Virus record (IMG/VR): IMGVR_UViG_3300030430_001650
Coordinates: 1 to 36,620 of that record
Source: a virus
Reading direction: 5' to 3' (one strand)
DNA: 36,620 nucleotides
A model generated the notes under the pieces. The model saw only the letters and a list, made by a program, of their open reading frames with translations. It searched no databases and had not been told where the DNA came from. The position numbers and the translations under genes are program-made. Below, in pieces: positions 1 to 6,578 of the stretch (positions are counted from its first letter, which is position 1; each line of letters opens with the position of its first letter).

Positions 1-2
1 AT

Positions 3-617
3 GATGACTGTAAAAGATGGATACAGGGCTTCTCTAATATAATAAAATCTTTTACTCCTAGTCATGAAAAACATCCAGAAATTGACGAAAAAGGCGACTT
101 CAATAGTGTTACAGAAGAAGAGGCCTGTGCATTGAAAGGTCTTATTTTGAGAGAAATAAGAGCAACAGATATAGCGCAAAGCCCCCGAACAGAAATATAC
201 AGGAAAGATGATGTTCATGTAGAGTTTGAATTTTATGTGGCTGGGTCTCTTTATTCATTTGGTTATTATGTATATTTGGTTGTTAGGGATAAAGATGATA
301 GAAATATCACAAAATGGGAAATAGGATTTATACTACCAAGATTGTTTATTGGACAACTTCAAGACAATATTTCCGATTTTGAATCAATTGATAAATTTGT
401 TGATGAGTATATAGCACCTATGGAAAAAATGGTTAATAGATTAAGAAAATATACCAATAAGGAATATTTCTATAGACGATTTAGACAGAGCATGATTGCT
501 GCTATTAAAAAGGCAGTTTACGCCTTTGTATCTAACATGCGAGAACAAGGAGAAACAATTGAAATGGATTATAACAATCAAAATTATATTGATATGTATG
601 ATAAAGCATTTAAGTAA
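3..617 (+). CDS. Hypothetical protein, 5'-truncated by the window edge
   Basis: This frame is open from the first base of the window to the TAA at 615-617, so the gene very probably begins upstream. A TTG at 132 is possible as a start, but about 43 in-frame codons precede it without a stop and no good ribosome binding site is seen there. The C-terminal part is mixed helix and strand with a basic, helical end (many K, R, Y and F residues). I do not recognise a family. It lies 10 bases before the next gene in what looks like the same transcription unit. Function unknown. Confidence 0.6.
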   Translation, partial: DDCKRWIQGFSNIIKSFTPSHEKHPEIDEKGDFNSVTEEEACALKGLILREIRATDIAQSPRTEIYRKDDVHVEFEFYVAGSLYSFGYYVYLVVRDKDDRNITKWEIGFILPRLFIGQLQDNISDFESIDKFVDEYIAPMEKMVNRLRKYTNKEYFYRRFRQSMIAAIKKAVYAFVSNMREQGETIEMDYNNQNYIDMYDKAFK

Positions 618-627
618 GGTGAGTAAG

Positions 628-1353
628 ATGGGCTGGCGGGATATTCTCAAGAATGTTATAACGCAAGGAAAGATAAAAGAAATAGAGGATATTGATATAG
701 ATATAGAAGATGATGACTGTAATAGGAAACTGCAACAACTAGTAAACAAATTAAAAAACACTAAATTACTTCTTGAACAGACTTGGGACAGAGGTTGGGA
801 TGAGGATAAATATTCACAGCATCCAGATGTTCAAGATATGGCAATACCTTTTGATAGAGATGCAGTTCTAGTTGAAGAAAGAAACAAAAAACCGGAGTCA
901 AGAAATTTTTCTATTAAAGACAAAAAATCAGATATAACTATATTATCGGAGAGCCTATTTTATACCTATAATCCTGTTCCTGAAGAAGTCGCTTGTAAAG
1001 CATTAGAAATGTTAAGACTAGAAAGAACGGAGGACTATCAAATGGAGGTCGGAGGTCGGATGTATGGAATCCACCGTTTTTATGATGAAGATGCAAGTTT
1101 GACAGAATACTATGAAGTAGAGATGTTTAATGCCATTAATATTTCAGTTGGTGGTAAACGATTAGAGGATGGCTATACATATGGAGGCGAAACTCTAGTG
1201 GTTATTGAGTGGTCGGCTTCTGTATTAGAGAAAAGTAGAATTGGTCTTAGCGGAGATATTTATTCTGATGATAATTTTTATTATTCCGATTACGCAAGAA
1301 TATTATCCGAATGGGATAAAACTGGTGAGTATGGTTTAACTTGGCACAAGTGA
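628..1353 (+). CDS. Tagged hypothetical protein (N-terminal W-x-D-I-L-K tag), 241 aa
   Basis: The start is ATG at 628, preceded by an AAGGTGAG ribosome binding site. A longer reading from 496 would overlap the previous gene and lacks such a site. The protein opens with MGWRDILKN, the short tag shared by many proteins in this window. An acidic stretch (IDIDIEDDD) follows at about residues 22-30, then a mixed alpha/beta region rich in Y, D and E. No catalytic motif or family is recognised. The TGA stop lies inside the next gene's ribosome binding site (AAGTGATTAATATG), which suggests translational coupling. If the tag is a capsid-targeting signal, this would be a packaged protein; that is inference. 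Confidence 0.75.
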   Translation: MGWRDILKNVITQGKIKEIEDIDIDIEDDDCNRKLQQLVNKLKNTKLLLEQTWDRGWDEDKYSQHPDVQDMAIPFDRDAVLVEERNKKPESRNFSIKDKKSDITILSESLFYTYNPVPEEVACKALEMLRLERTEDYQMEVGGRMYGIHRFYDEDASLTEYYEVEMFNAINISVGGKRLEDGYTYGGETLVVIEWSASVLEKSRIGLSGDIYSDDNFYYSDYARILSEWDKTGEYGLTWHK

Positions 1354-1358
1354 TTAAT

Positions 1359-1529
1359 ATGAAGTGGAAAGATATTCTTAAAGAAAAAACTAATAAGGAA
1401 AGTATAGAGAAAGAAGCGGGAGCAGTCACTACTACTTCTCCTTCGGCAGTTTCAGGAAAATTATTCAACATAACTTATGGGGGGAAAAAGCATGGTAAAA
1501 AGAAAAAAGATAAAGAAGAAAACGATTGA
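1359..1529 (+). CDS. Tagged small basic protein, 56 aa
   Basis: The ATG at 1359 gives MKWKDILKEK, a full copy of the shared tag; the in-frame TTG at 1341 lies inside the preceding gene and is less likely. After the tag comes a Ser/Thr/Ala linker and a strongly basic, then acidic, tail (KKHGKKKKDKEEND). The 3' end overlaps the next gene in another frame. The size and charge fit a nucleic-acid-associated accessory protein, but no domain is recognised. The overlap with the following gene makes the exact boundaries less sure. Confidence 0.6.
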   Translation: MKWKDILKEKTNKESIEKEAGAVTTTSPSAVSGKLFNITYGGKKHGKKKKDKEEND

Positions 1530-2931
1530 TTACAAAGGTATGGGAATCAATCAGAATCTCGATAAGTATGATTTTGTTAATGAGTATGCTAAATGGAAGA
1601 AAACTTGTTTAGGTATTTCCGGAGGCAAAATGCGAGTAAAAAATATTCCAACACTTTTCGACTTTCTCAAGAATCATCTTACTGGAACTTATGTTAGAGA
1701 AAAGAGTAGAAACAGAAGGGCGGGGGCAATAGGACAAGGCGCAGTAGAGGCTATCAAAACAATGGATAGAGTTCTACAAAAAAATTACTTGAGCGAAGAT
1801 GACTTAGAAGATGTTACTGATTTAGCGAAAGTGTTGGCTGATTTATATGAAACAGGAAAGGATGTAGGCAAAGAAGGAGTAGCCCTAGACCCCGCATTTA
1901 TCGTTTTTAGTGAGCCTAGAAAGGATGCTAGAGGAAACCCAATGACACCTAAAACAATAACAGGTCACTATGCTACTGCTAAGTATGCTAAAAAATATAA
2001 TACTACTCCAGCCCCTAACGCTTGGTTTGCTGGAACAATGGATGGTGGAAATATTCCCCATCAATCATTATATAATAAAAAACCTAGTTCAGACTTTGAT
2101 TCAAGGGGTCTTAGATATATTCTAGAAGATGCGATACAAGCAGTATCAGAACCAATAGAGGTAGAGGGCGCACCGATAGGAGAAGATGATTTTATAGATT
2201 GGATAAAGTTAAATGCCTTTGAAACTTTTTTTGTTAAGTCCACTAGAAATACTGCTTTTTGGAAAGATGGTAAGTTATTGGTAAGTAAGTTGAGAAGGGA
2301 GTTTGAATCAACTGAATTTAAAATAGGTAATAAAGAAAAGAAAGAGATTGAAAGATTGACTAAACTAAATACAAAAGATGCTCCTGCGGGAGAAGTTGGA
2401 ATGGTAACTTGTAAGGCTACGCCCGAAGTTATTGTTATGTTTGTTAAGCAAGCACTAAAGATAAGAGGAACATCTAAAGCACCGGATGGAAAACCTGCGT
2501 GGCAGAATGTTATCAAAGATAAAAAGAATGGTTTTGATTTTAGAAGTGAGGGACTACAAGACATAGTAGTTCCTGTTAGTAAAAAAACACAGGCAGTAGC
2601 ATTAGCAAAGATACCGGAGATAAAGAGGTATGCGCAGGCTTTACTTAGGAATACTTCACTGTATAACGATAATGACTTTCAAACCTCTCAGTCTCTTAGA
2701 ATGCTAAGAGAAAAGAACTTTGACTTTTCACCTACTTCTAAAAATAAAATAATGGATATGTTTAATCTATCAGATGTTAGAAAAATAAATTTCAAACTTA
2801 CAAAAAATGCTATGAAGGCTTTGCTAAACCAATCAGTAATTACTCGAACTAGAGATTTACAAAGCATGAATGCGCCTAACACAGATGAAAGAATAGTATT
2901 GAAATCGTGGATGGATATTTTGAGGAATTGA
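1492..2931 (+). CDS. Hypothetical protein with C-terminal W-M-D-I-L-R tag, 479 aa
   Basis: Two starts are possible: ATG 1477 without a visible ribosome binding site, and ATG 1492 preceded by GGGGGGAAA; I prefer 1492. The N-terminus is very basic (VKRKKIKKK), followed by a mostly helical protein with no recognised domain. The last nine residues are KSWMDILRN, so the shared tag sits at the extreme C-terminus here instead of the N-terminus. That placement argues that the tag is a portable docking peptide and not a by-product of a shared translation start. The TGA overlaps the lead-in to the putative small terminase gene one base downstream. Function unknown. Confidence 0.8.
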   Translation: MVKRKKIKKKTIDYKGMGINQNLDKYDFVNEYAKWKKTCLGISGGKMRVKNIPTLFDFLKNHLTGTYVREKSRNRRAGAIGQGAVEAIKTMDRVLQKNYLSEDDLEDVTDLAKVLADLYETGKDVGKEGVALDPAFIVFSEPRKDARGNPMTPKTITGHYATAKYAKKYNTTPAPNAWFAGTMDGGNIPHQSLYNKKPSSDFDSRGLRYILEDAIQAVSEPIEVEGAPIGEDDFIDWIKLNAFETFFVKSTRNTAFWKDGKLLVSKLRREFESTEFKIGNKEKKEIERLTKLNTKDAPAGEVGMVTCKATPEVIVMFVKQALKIRGTSKAPDGKPAWQNVIKDKKNGFDFRSEGLQDIVVPVSKKTQAVALAKIPEIKRYAQALLRNTSLYNDNDFQTSQSLRMLREKNFDFSPTSKNKIMDMFNLSDVRKINFKLTKNAMKALLNQSVITRTRDLQSMNAPNTDERIVLKSWMDILRN

Positions 2932-2932
2932 T

Positions 2933-3595
2933 ATGGTAACAAGAAAGCGTTGTGGCATGTGCCAACATGAAGATAGAACAGAACTAGAAAATTTGCTAGA
3001 GAGTGGTTCTACTACTTGTGATGATTTAGATGAGAAATACGGATGGAGAAGCGGAACTGCGGCACAGCACCAAAGAAACCATATGGGAGATTTTGAAATG
3101 AGTTCTAATCCTAAATGTAAATTATGCGTAGAACCAAATAGAAAAGAAATAGAAATAGCCTTGTCTAATGGAGAAATCACTACTAAGGAAGTGGCGGCTG
3201 AATTAGATACTACTCAACAACAAATACAAAGACATCTTAAACACCACTTAACCCCTATTGTTCAAGAGAGTGCGGCTATGATGATAGCAAAGAAAGAAGT
3301 AAATGAAGTAGATTTACTTTCTAGAAATGTATCTAAATTGGATATGAGACTAGAACAAGTCTTTGATGAATTAGGAAATGATTTAGACCCTAAGATGATT
3401 GATGCTCTAACTAAACTCGCTAGAGAGATTAGAGAATCATTAAAATACTTGATGGAGTTTAAGGGTAAATTGATACATAGGCGACAAGATACCGTAATTG
3501 TTCATCAAATGCAAATAGTCCAAGAAGTATTAGCACAAAATAATCCGCAGATATGGTTAGAGATTAAACAAAGAATGCAGGAGAAATTACAATGA
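2933..3595 (+). CDS. Putative terminase small subunit-like DNA-binding protein with two zinc-finger/HTH repeats
   Basis: The 220-residue protein has two tandem repeats: C7-x2-C10 with H46 and H50, and C62-x2-C65 with H101 and H104/H105. Each spans about 45 residues with a helix-turn-helix-like body (for example TTKEVAAELDTTQQQIQRH). Proteins with a C-x2-C, an HTH and a distal H-x3-H are common near phage terminase genes and often act as the DNA-recognition subunit. The C-terminal half is helical and probably mediates oligomerisation. It lies upstream of the large terminase but 6 kb away. The end carries the repeated leader sequence, which encodes MQEKLQ. Small terminase is an inference from motif and position; another DNA-binding role is possible. 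Confidence 0.55.
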   Translation: MVTRKRCGMCQHEDRTELENLLESGSTTCDDLDEKYGWRSGTAAQHQRNHMGDFEMSSNPKCKLCVEPNRKEIEIALSNGEITTKEVAAELDTTQQQIQRHLKHHLTPIVQESAAMMIAKKEVNEVDLLSRNVSKLDMRLEQVFDELGNDLDPKMIDALTKLAREIRESLKYLMEFKGKLIHRRQDTVIVHQMQIVQEVLAQNNPQIWLEIKQRMQEKLQ

Positions 3596-3753
3596 CTTGG
3601 GAAGAAGAAATTAAGAAAAGTGAAACACCTATTGAAGATAAAATGAAAAAGGATGTTAAAGAAATTTTAAAGAAACTATTAACTGAGGGAGAAATAAAAG
3701 AAAAAATAACAGTTTCAAGAAACCTTCTTAATATGATTTATAATTTAATTTAA
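3592..3753 (+). CDS. Tagged micro-protein, 53 aa
   Basis: An ATG overlapping the previous stop (ATGA) opens a 53-codon frame ending at TAA 3751-3753. It starts MTWEEEIKK, a divergent copy of the shared tag, and is preceded by the AGGAGAAATTACA leader seen in front of the next three genes. The rest is a highly charged helix (DKMKKDVKEILKKLL) with a hydrophobic C-terminus. The leader, the start overlap and the tag together make it a convincing gene despite its size. It may be a decayed or minimal relative of its tagged neighbours. Function unknown. Confidence 0.7.
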   Translation: MTWEEEIKKSETPIEDKMKKDVKEILKKLLTEGEIKEKITVSRNLLNMIYNLI

Positions 3754-3769
3754 TGCAGGAGAAGTTACA

Positions 3770-3991
3770 ATGAGTTGGGAAGATATATTGAAAAAAGACT
3801 TCTTACAAGTTAAAGAAGCATTAAAAGAAGCCCAAAAAAGAGCAAATAAAACGGGTAAAACTCAATATGTTATTGCTGAATCGTATGGTGGAGAACCCGC
3901 AGAATATACAATTGAGACAGAAGATATTTCTTTTGAACACCCGACCCTTTCATTATACGAAAAAGTTGAACCAAAGGAGAAATTACAATGA
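3770..3991 (+). CDS. Tagged small protein, 73 aa
   Basis: The protein begins MSWEDILKKD, a clean copy of the shared tag, with the AGGAGAAGTTACA leader directly before the ATG. A charged helix rich in K, E and A follows to about residue 28. Then comes a probable beta region with Y, I and E residues. The C-terminus KEKLQ is encoded by the next copy of the leader, and the stop overlaps the next start (ATGA). No family is recognised. It belongs to a run of four short genes that share leader and tag and otherwise differ, probably products of cassette duplication. Confidence 0.75.
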   Translation: MSWEDILKKDFLQVKEALKEAQKRANKTGKTQYVIAESYGGEPAEYTIETEDISFEHPTLSLYEKVEPKEKLQ

Positions 3992-4254
3992 GTTGGCAAG
4001 ATATTGTTAAGTTTGAAGGCTTGACTCCTAAAGATATAGCAACTAAGTTTGCTGATGGCCTATTTGATAACTATGCAAGAAAAATGAAACTAGAAGAAAT
4101 AGAGCCTGATGTTAATTTAAGACTATTAATGAAACAATACAAAAGAACCCTCATTAAAAATTTACAAGAAGAAATCGAAAGGCTTGATGATGCTATCAAC
4201 ACTATTGCAGAAGGTAAAATACCATTTCAAAAAATGCAGGAGAAGTTACAATGA
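3988..4254 (+). CDS. Tagged small helical protein, 88 aa
   Basis: It begins MSWQDIVKF (shared tag) after an AAAGGAGAAATTACA leader, with a 4-base overlap on both sides. The body is predicted to be helical: a short amphipathic segment at residues 12-35, then a long charged helix at about 45-75 (QYKRTLIKNLQEEIERLDDA) that could form a coiled coil. The C-terminus MQEKLQ comes from the next leader copy. No catalytic motif is visible. Tag and context suggest the same fate as its neighbours, possibly virion packaging, which is inference. Confidence 0.75.
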   Translation: MSWQDIVKFEGLTPKDIATKFADGLFDNYARKMKLEEIEPDVNLRLLMKQYKRTLIKNLQEEIERLDDAINTIAEGKIPFQKMQEKLQ

Positions 4255-4529
4255 GTTGGAAAAATATACTAAAGATGCTACTACCTAGACAATTCATGGA
4301 GCATTTTGCATTTAAATTAGGCCTTGAGTCCGATGCAGTAAAGGGTGGACATGGAAAAGCAGGAATTAAAATGTTTATTGACTTTGAAGATAAAAGATTA
4401 GAACTATTACAAAAAGGAAGAGGGGGCTTTACTATTTTTATTAGAGAAAATAACATGGTAGTTGAGCGATTTACTAATTTTAATTTAGAAAAACTACTAG
4501 AACCCGTTGAAGAAGCACTCAATTTGTAG
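4251..4529 (+). CDS. Tagged small protein, 92 aa
   Basis: It begins MSWKNILKM (shared tag) after the AGGAGAAGTTACA leader and overlaps the previous gene by four bases. The remaining sequence looks like a small alpha/beta domain. A helix (PRQFMEHFAFKLGLES) is followed by strands around IKMFIDF and GGFTIFIREN, then a closing helix. No family is recognised. It is the last of the four genes joined by the duplicated leader; the next gene keeps the tag but has a different leader and a TTG start. Confidence 0.75.
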   Translation: MSWKNILKMLLPRQFMEHFAFKLGLESDAVKGGHGKAGIKMFIDFEDKRLELLQKGRGGFTIFIRENNMVVERFTNFNLEKLLEPVEEALNL

Positions 4530-4540
4530 GAGTTGAGCGT

Positions 4541-6577
4541 TTGAACTGGCTACAAATTTTAAAAGAGGACTTTTTACCTATAACTAGAGTAAAAGTTTTG
4601 GCTAGAACTCTAGTTAGAGAGCAAATATTCGATGATTTTTATGAAAGTTTCAAGAATGCGGATAAAAATAGTGCAGAATCCAAGCAATTTTCTAGATTTT
4701 TAGATAATCTTTCCGGAAATACACCAAATAGAAGGAGTTTGTTTGAAGAAATTGATAAATTTTCTGAAAAAAAGGGCTTAAATCCGGCAGAGGCAAAAAA
4801 AAGACTGGAAAAATTAATGGAATTGAGAGTAAAACGCCCCACTAAAACAAAAGATTCCCTAATGAAACTAATTACCGACCTTCACAATGTAACTAGAGAG
4901 GTTGAAGTTGCTAAAAAGAAGCCGGATGGTGCTAGTAATGAACTTTTAGAGGAACAAAGTAAATTAAGAAAAGAAACTGAGGCATTTTTGGAAGAAAGAG
5001 CAGGTCTACCACTCACAGGCAAGGGTGGAAATTGGAATAAATATCCCGATGCACAGACTATGTGGCAATATGTCATAACTAGAAGGCAAGAACCTTACTT
5101 TACTATAACACCATACGAAGGGAATGAAGATAAAGTCAATAAATTTGCAGAAATGATAGGTGCGAACAATAAAGATGGTAAATTATACAAGAAAAGTGGT
5201 GAGTTTACTGGATTTAATCAATTTATTAAACTAGTAAACTCAAATCCGGACATTTTAACTTACTATAATGAAAATATTAGAAATTTGAGCCTTAAATTTG
5301 TTAAGGATGAGTCATCGACCTCTCTTGATAAAGACGCTTTGAGAATGACAAGAGATAGAATACTAGGATTAGAATATACTGTTAAAACATTTACAGAAGA
5401 TACAGTATTAGAGTATATAGAAGTAATTAACGAGTCTGTTGAAGGTAGTAAGAAGATATTCATTCCTAATGAGCCATTTATTAAAAATTATGTTATGGTT
5501 TCGGGTATGGGAGATGATTTAGTTATGTCCTCAATAGCAAAAACAATACTAAGGCCTAATTTTGATGACAAATGGGTAACTACTTTAACAGGTGTAATCA
5601 GAAGAGAGAACTTATTGAGTGATTATGCCATAGAAAGAAAATTAATTGAAGAAATAGTGGAAGTTTTGCAGTCCGGAGGCACTAATTACAAAGGATTAGA
5701 CCTTTCAGAGTATGAAATAACTGGAACAAGAGAGCAAAAAAAGAGAAAAGTTACTGATTTAGTAAAAAATAGGAAAAGTCCTAGTAGATTATCGCAAGGT
5801 TTTGGTAGATTAACAGGCCAATTAAAGGCTAATTTACCTGCTTATTTAAGGGATAATCCTAGTGTTTCTGAGGCAAAAATCATTGAAAATGAGTATTCTG
5901 ACCTATATGATGTAATATATTTCAATGGTAAAGAAGAAAATAACAAACCAACTGATGAAAGAGATGATGCAGGACAGATAATTATGGCTAATACAGCCGA
6001 TGGCGCTACTCATGCTCAAATATATGACAAAGACGACCCTACAGAAATAATTCAATTAAAAGATATCTACGATGAATTGGTAGATATTGGAGAACAAAGA
6101 ACAGAAGAAGGTAGACAATTCAACAATCCCACTCTTATTAGATTGAGGGAACTAAGTGGTTTAACCGATGATGTATTTTCCAAGCATTTAATTTCTATTT
6201 CTGAAACTAAGGGACTAGTAGAGTTAGTTAATACATTTGATATTTCCGCTACTATACCTAATTTATCATTAGACGAGTTTATTGGTTTCATTGGTCTTAA
6301 TGCAGAAGTAGTGGGGGCTGATGGTCTTTTGGATGCTTATGCAGAATTAGATAAAACGGGAGATGTAAAAATAGCAGACCAAATAAAAGAAGATATACCT
6401 ATAATCTTGAACAACCTTAAAAAAGAAATTATTTCTGCATTTGAGAACCATGTCAAACTATTTGCAGAGAACTTTACTGGAGGGAAATTTAAATTAGGAA
6501 GGGGAGGCTCGACTAAAGCAAAGAAGGCTCTTGAGGCTCTATCAGATGAAAGCGTTGGGATATTAAGGGAGAGTTAG
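4541..6577 (+). CDS. Large tagged hypothetical protein, 678 aa
   Basis: A TTG start at 4541, with GTAGGAG upstream, gives MNWLQILKED, the shared tag, and so fixes the start. The protein is mostly helical and charged, with likely coiled coil at about residues 60-150 (lysine- and glutamate-rich). A more globular region containing NYVMVSGMGDDLVMSS lies near 310. The C-terminus has a Gly/Lys-rich stretch (KFKLGRGGSTKAKKALEAL). There is no signal peptide or membrane segment, and no family is recognised. Its size, the tag and its place beside another large unknown protein suggest a virion-internal or ejected protein; that is inference. Confidence 0.75.
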   Translation: MNWLQILKEDFLPITRVKVLARTLVREQIFDDFYESFKNADKNSAESKQFSRFLDNLSGNTPNRRSLFEEIDKFSEKKGLNPAEAKKRLEKLMELRVKRPTKTKDSLMKLITDLHNVTREVEVAKKKPDGASNELLEEQSKLRKETEAFLEERAGLPLTGKGGNWNKYPDAQTMWQYVITRRQEPYFTITPYEGNEDKVNKFAEMIGANNKDGKLYKKSGEFTGFNQFIKLVNSNPDILTYYNENIRNLSLKFVKDESSTSLDKDALRMTRDRILGLEYTVKTFTEDTVLEYIEVINESVEGSKKIFIPNEPFIKNYVMVSGMGDDLVMSSIAKTILRPNFDDKWVTTLTGVIRRENLLSDYAIERKLIEEIVEVLQSGGTNYKGLDLSEYEITGTREQKKRKVTDLVKNRKSPSRLSQGFGRLTGQLKANLPAYLRDNPSVSEAKIIENEYSDLYDVIYFNGKEENNKPTDERDDAGQIIMANTADGATHAQIYDKDDPTEIIQLKDIYDELVDIGEQRTEEGRQFNNPTLIRLRELSGLTDDVFSKHLISISETKGLVELVNTFDISATIPNLSLDEFIGFIGLNAEVVGADGLLDAYAELDKTGDVKIADQIKEDIPIILNNLKKEIISAFENHVKLFAENFTGGKFKLGRGGSTKAKKALEALSDESVGILRES

Positions 6578-6578
6578 T

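Larger units (their letters stand above)
3575..4259 (+). repeat. Four dispersed copies of a leader-plus-tag element
   Basis: Near-identical segments occur at 3575-3600, 3753-3778, 3973-3996 and 4234-4259. Each reads ATGCAGGAGAA, then A or G, then TTACA, then the start ATGA(G/C)TTGG; the third copy is altered at its 5' end. Each copy supplies the GGAG ribosome binding site, the start codon and the first tag residues of the next gene. Three copies also encode the last residues of the preceding gene (M-Q-E-K-L-Q or P-K-E-K-L-Q). The pattern fits duplication of a start cassette along with small genes. Confidence 0.85.

Noticed and set aside
3-617. R-W-I-Q-G-F-S-N-I-I-K near the left edge as a tag
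   Set aside because: The spacing from W to I-I-K does not match the other copies.
3575-4259. CRISPR-like array from the four spaced repeats
   Set aside because: The copies are start-codon leaders of coding genes with unequal spacing and gene bodies between them.
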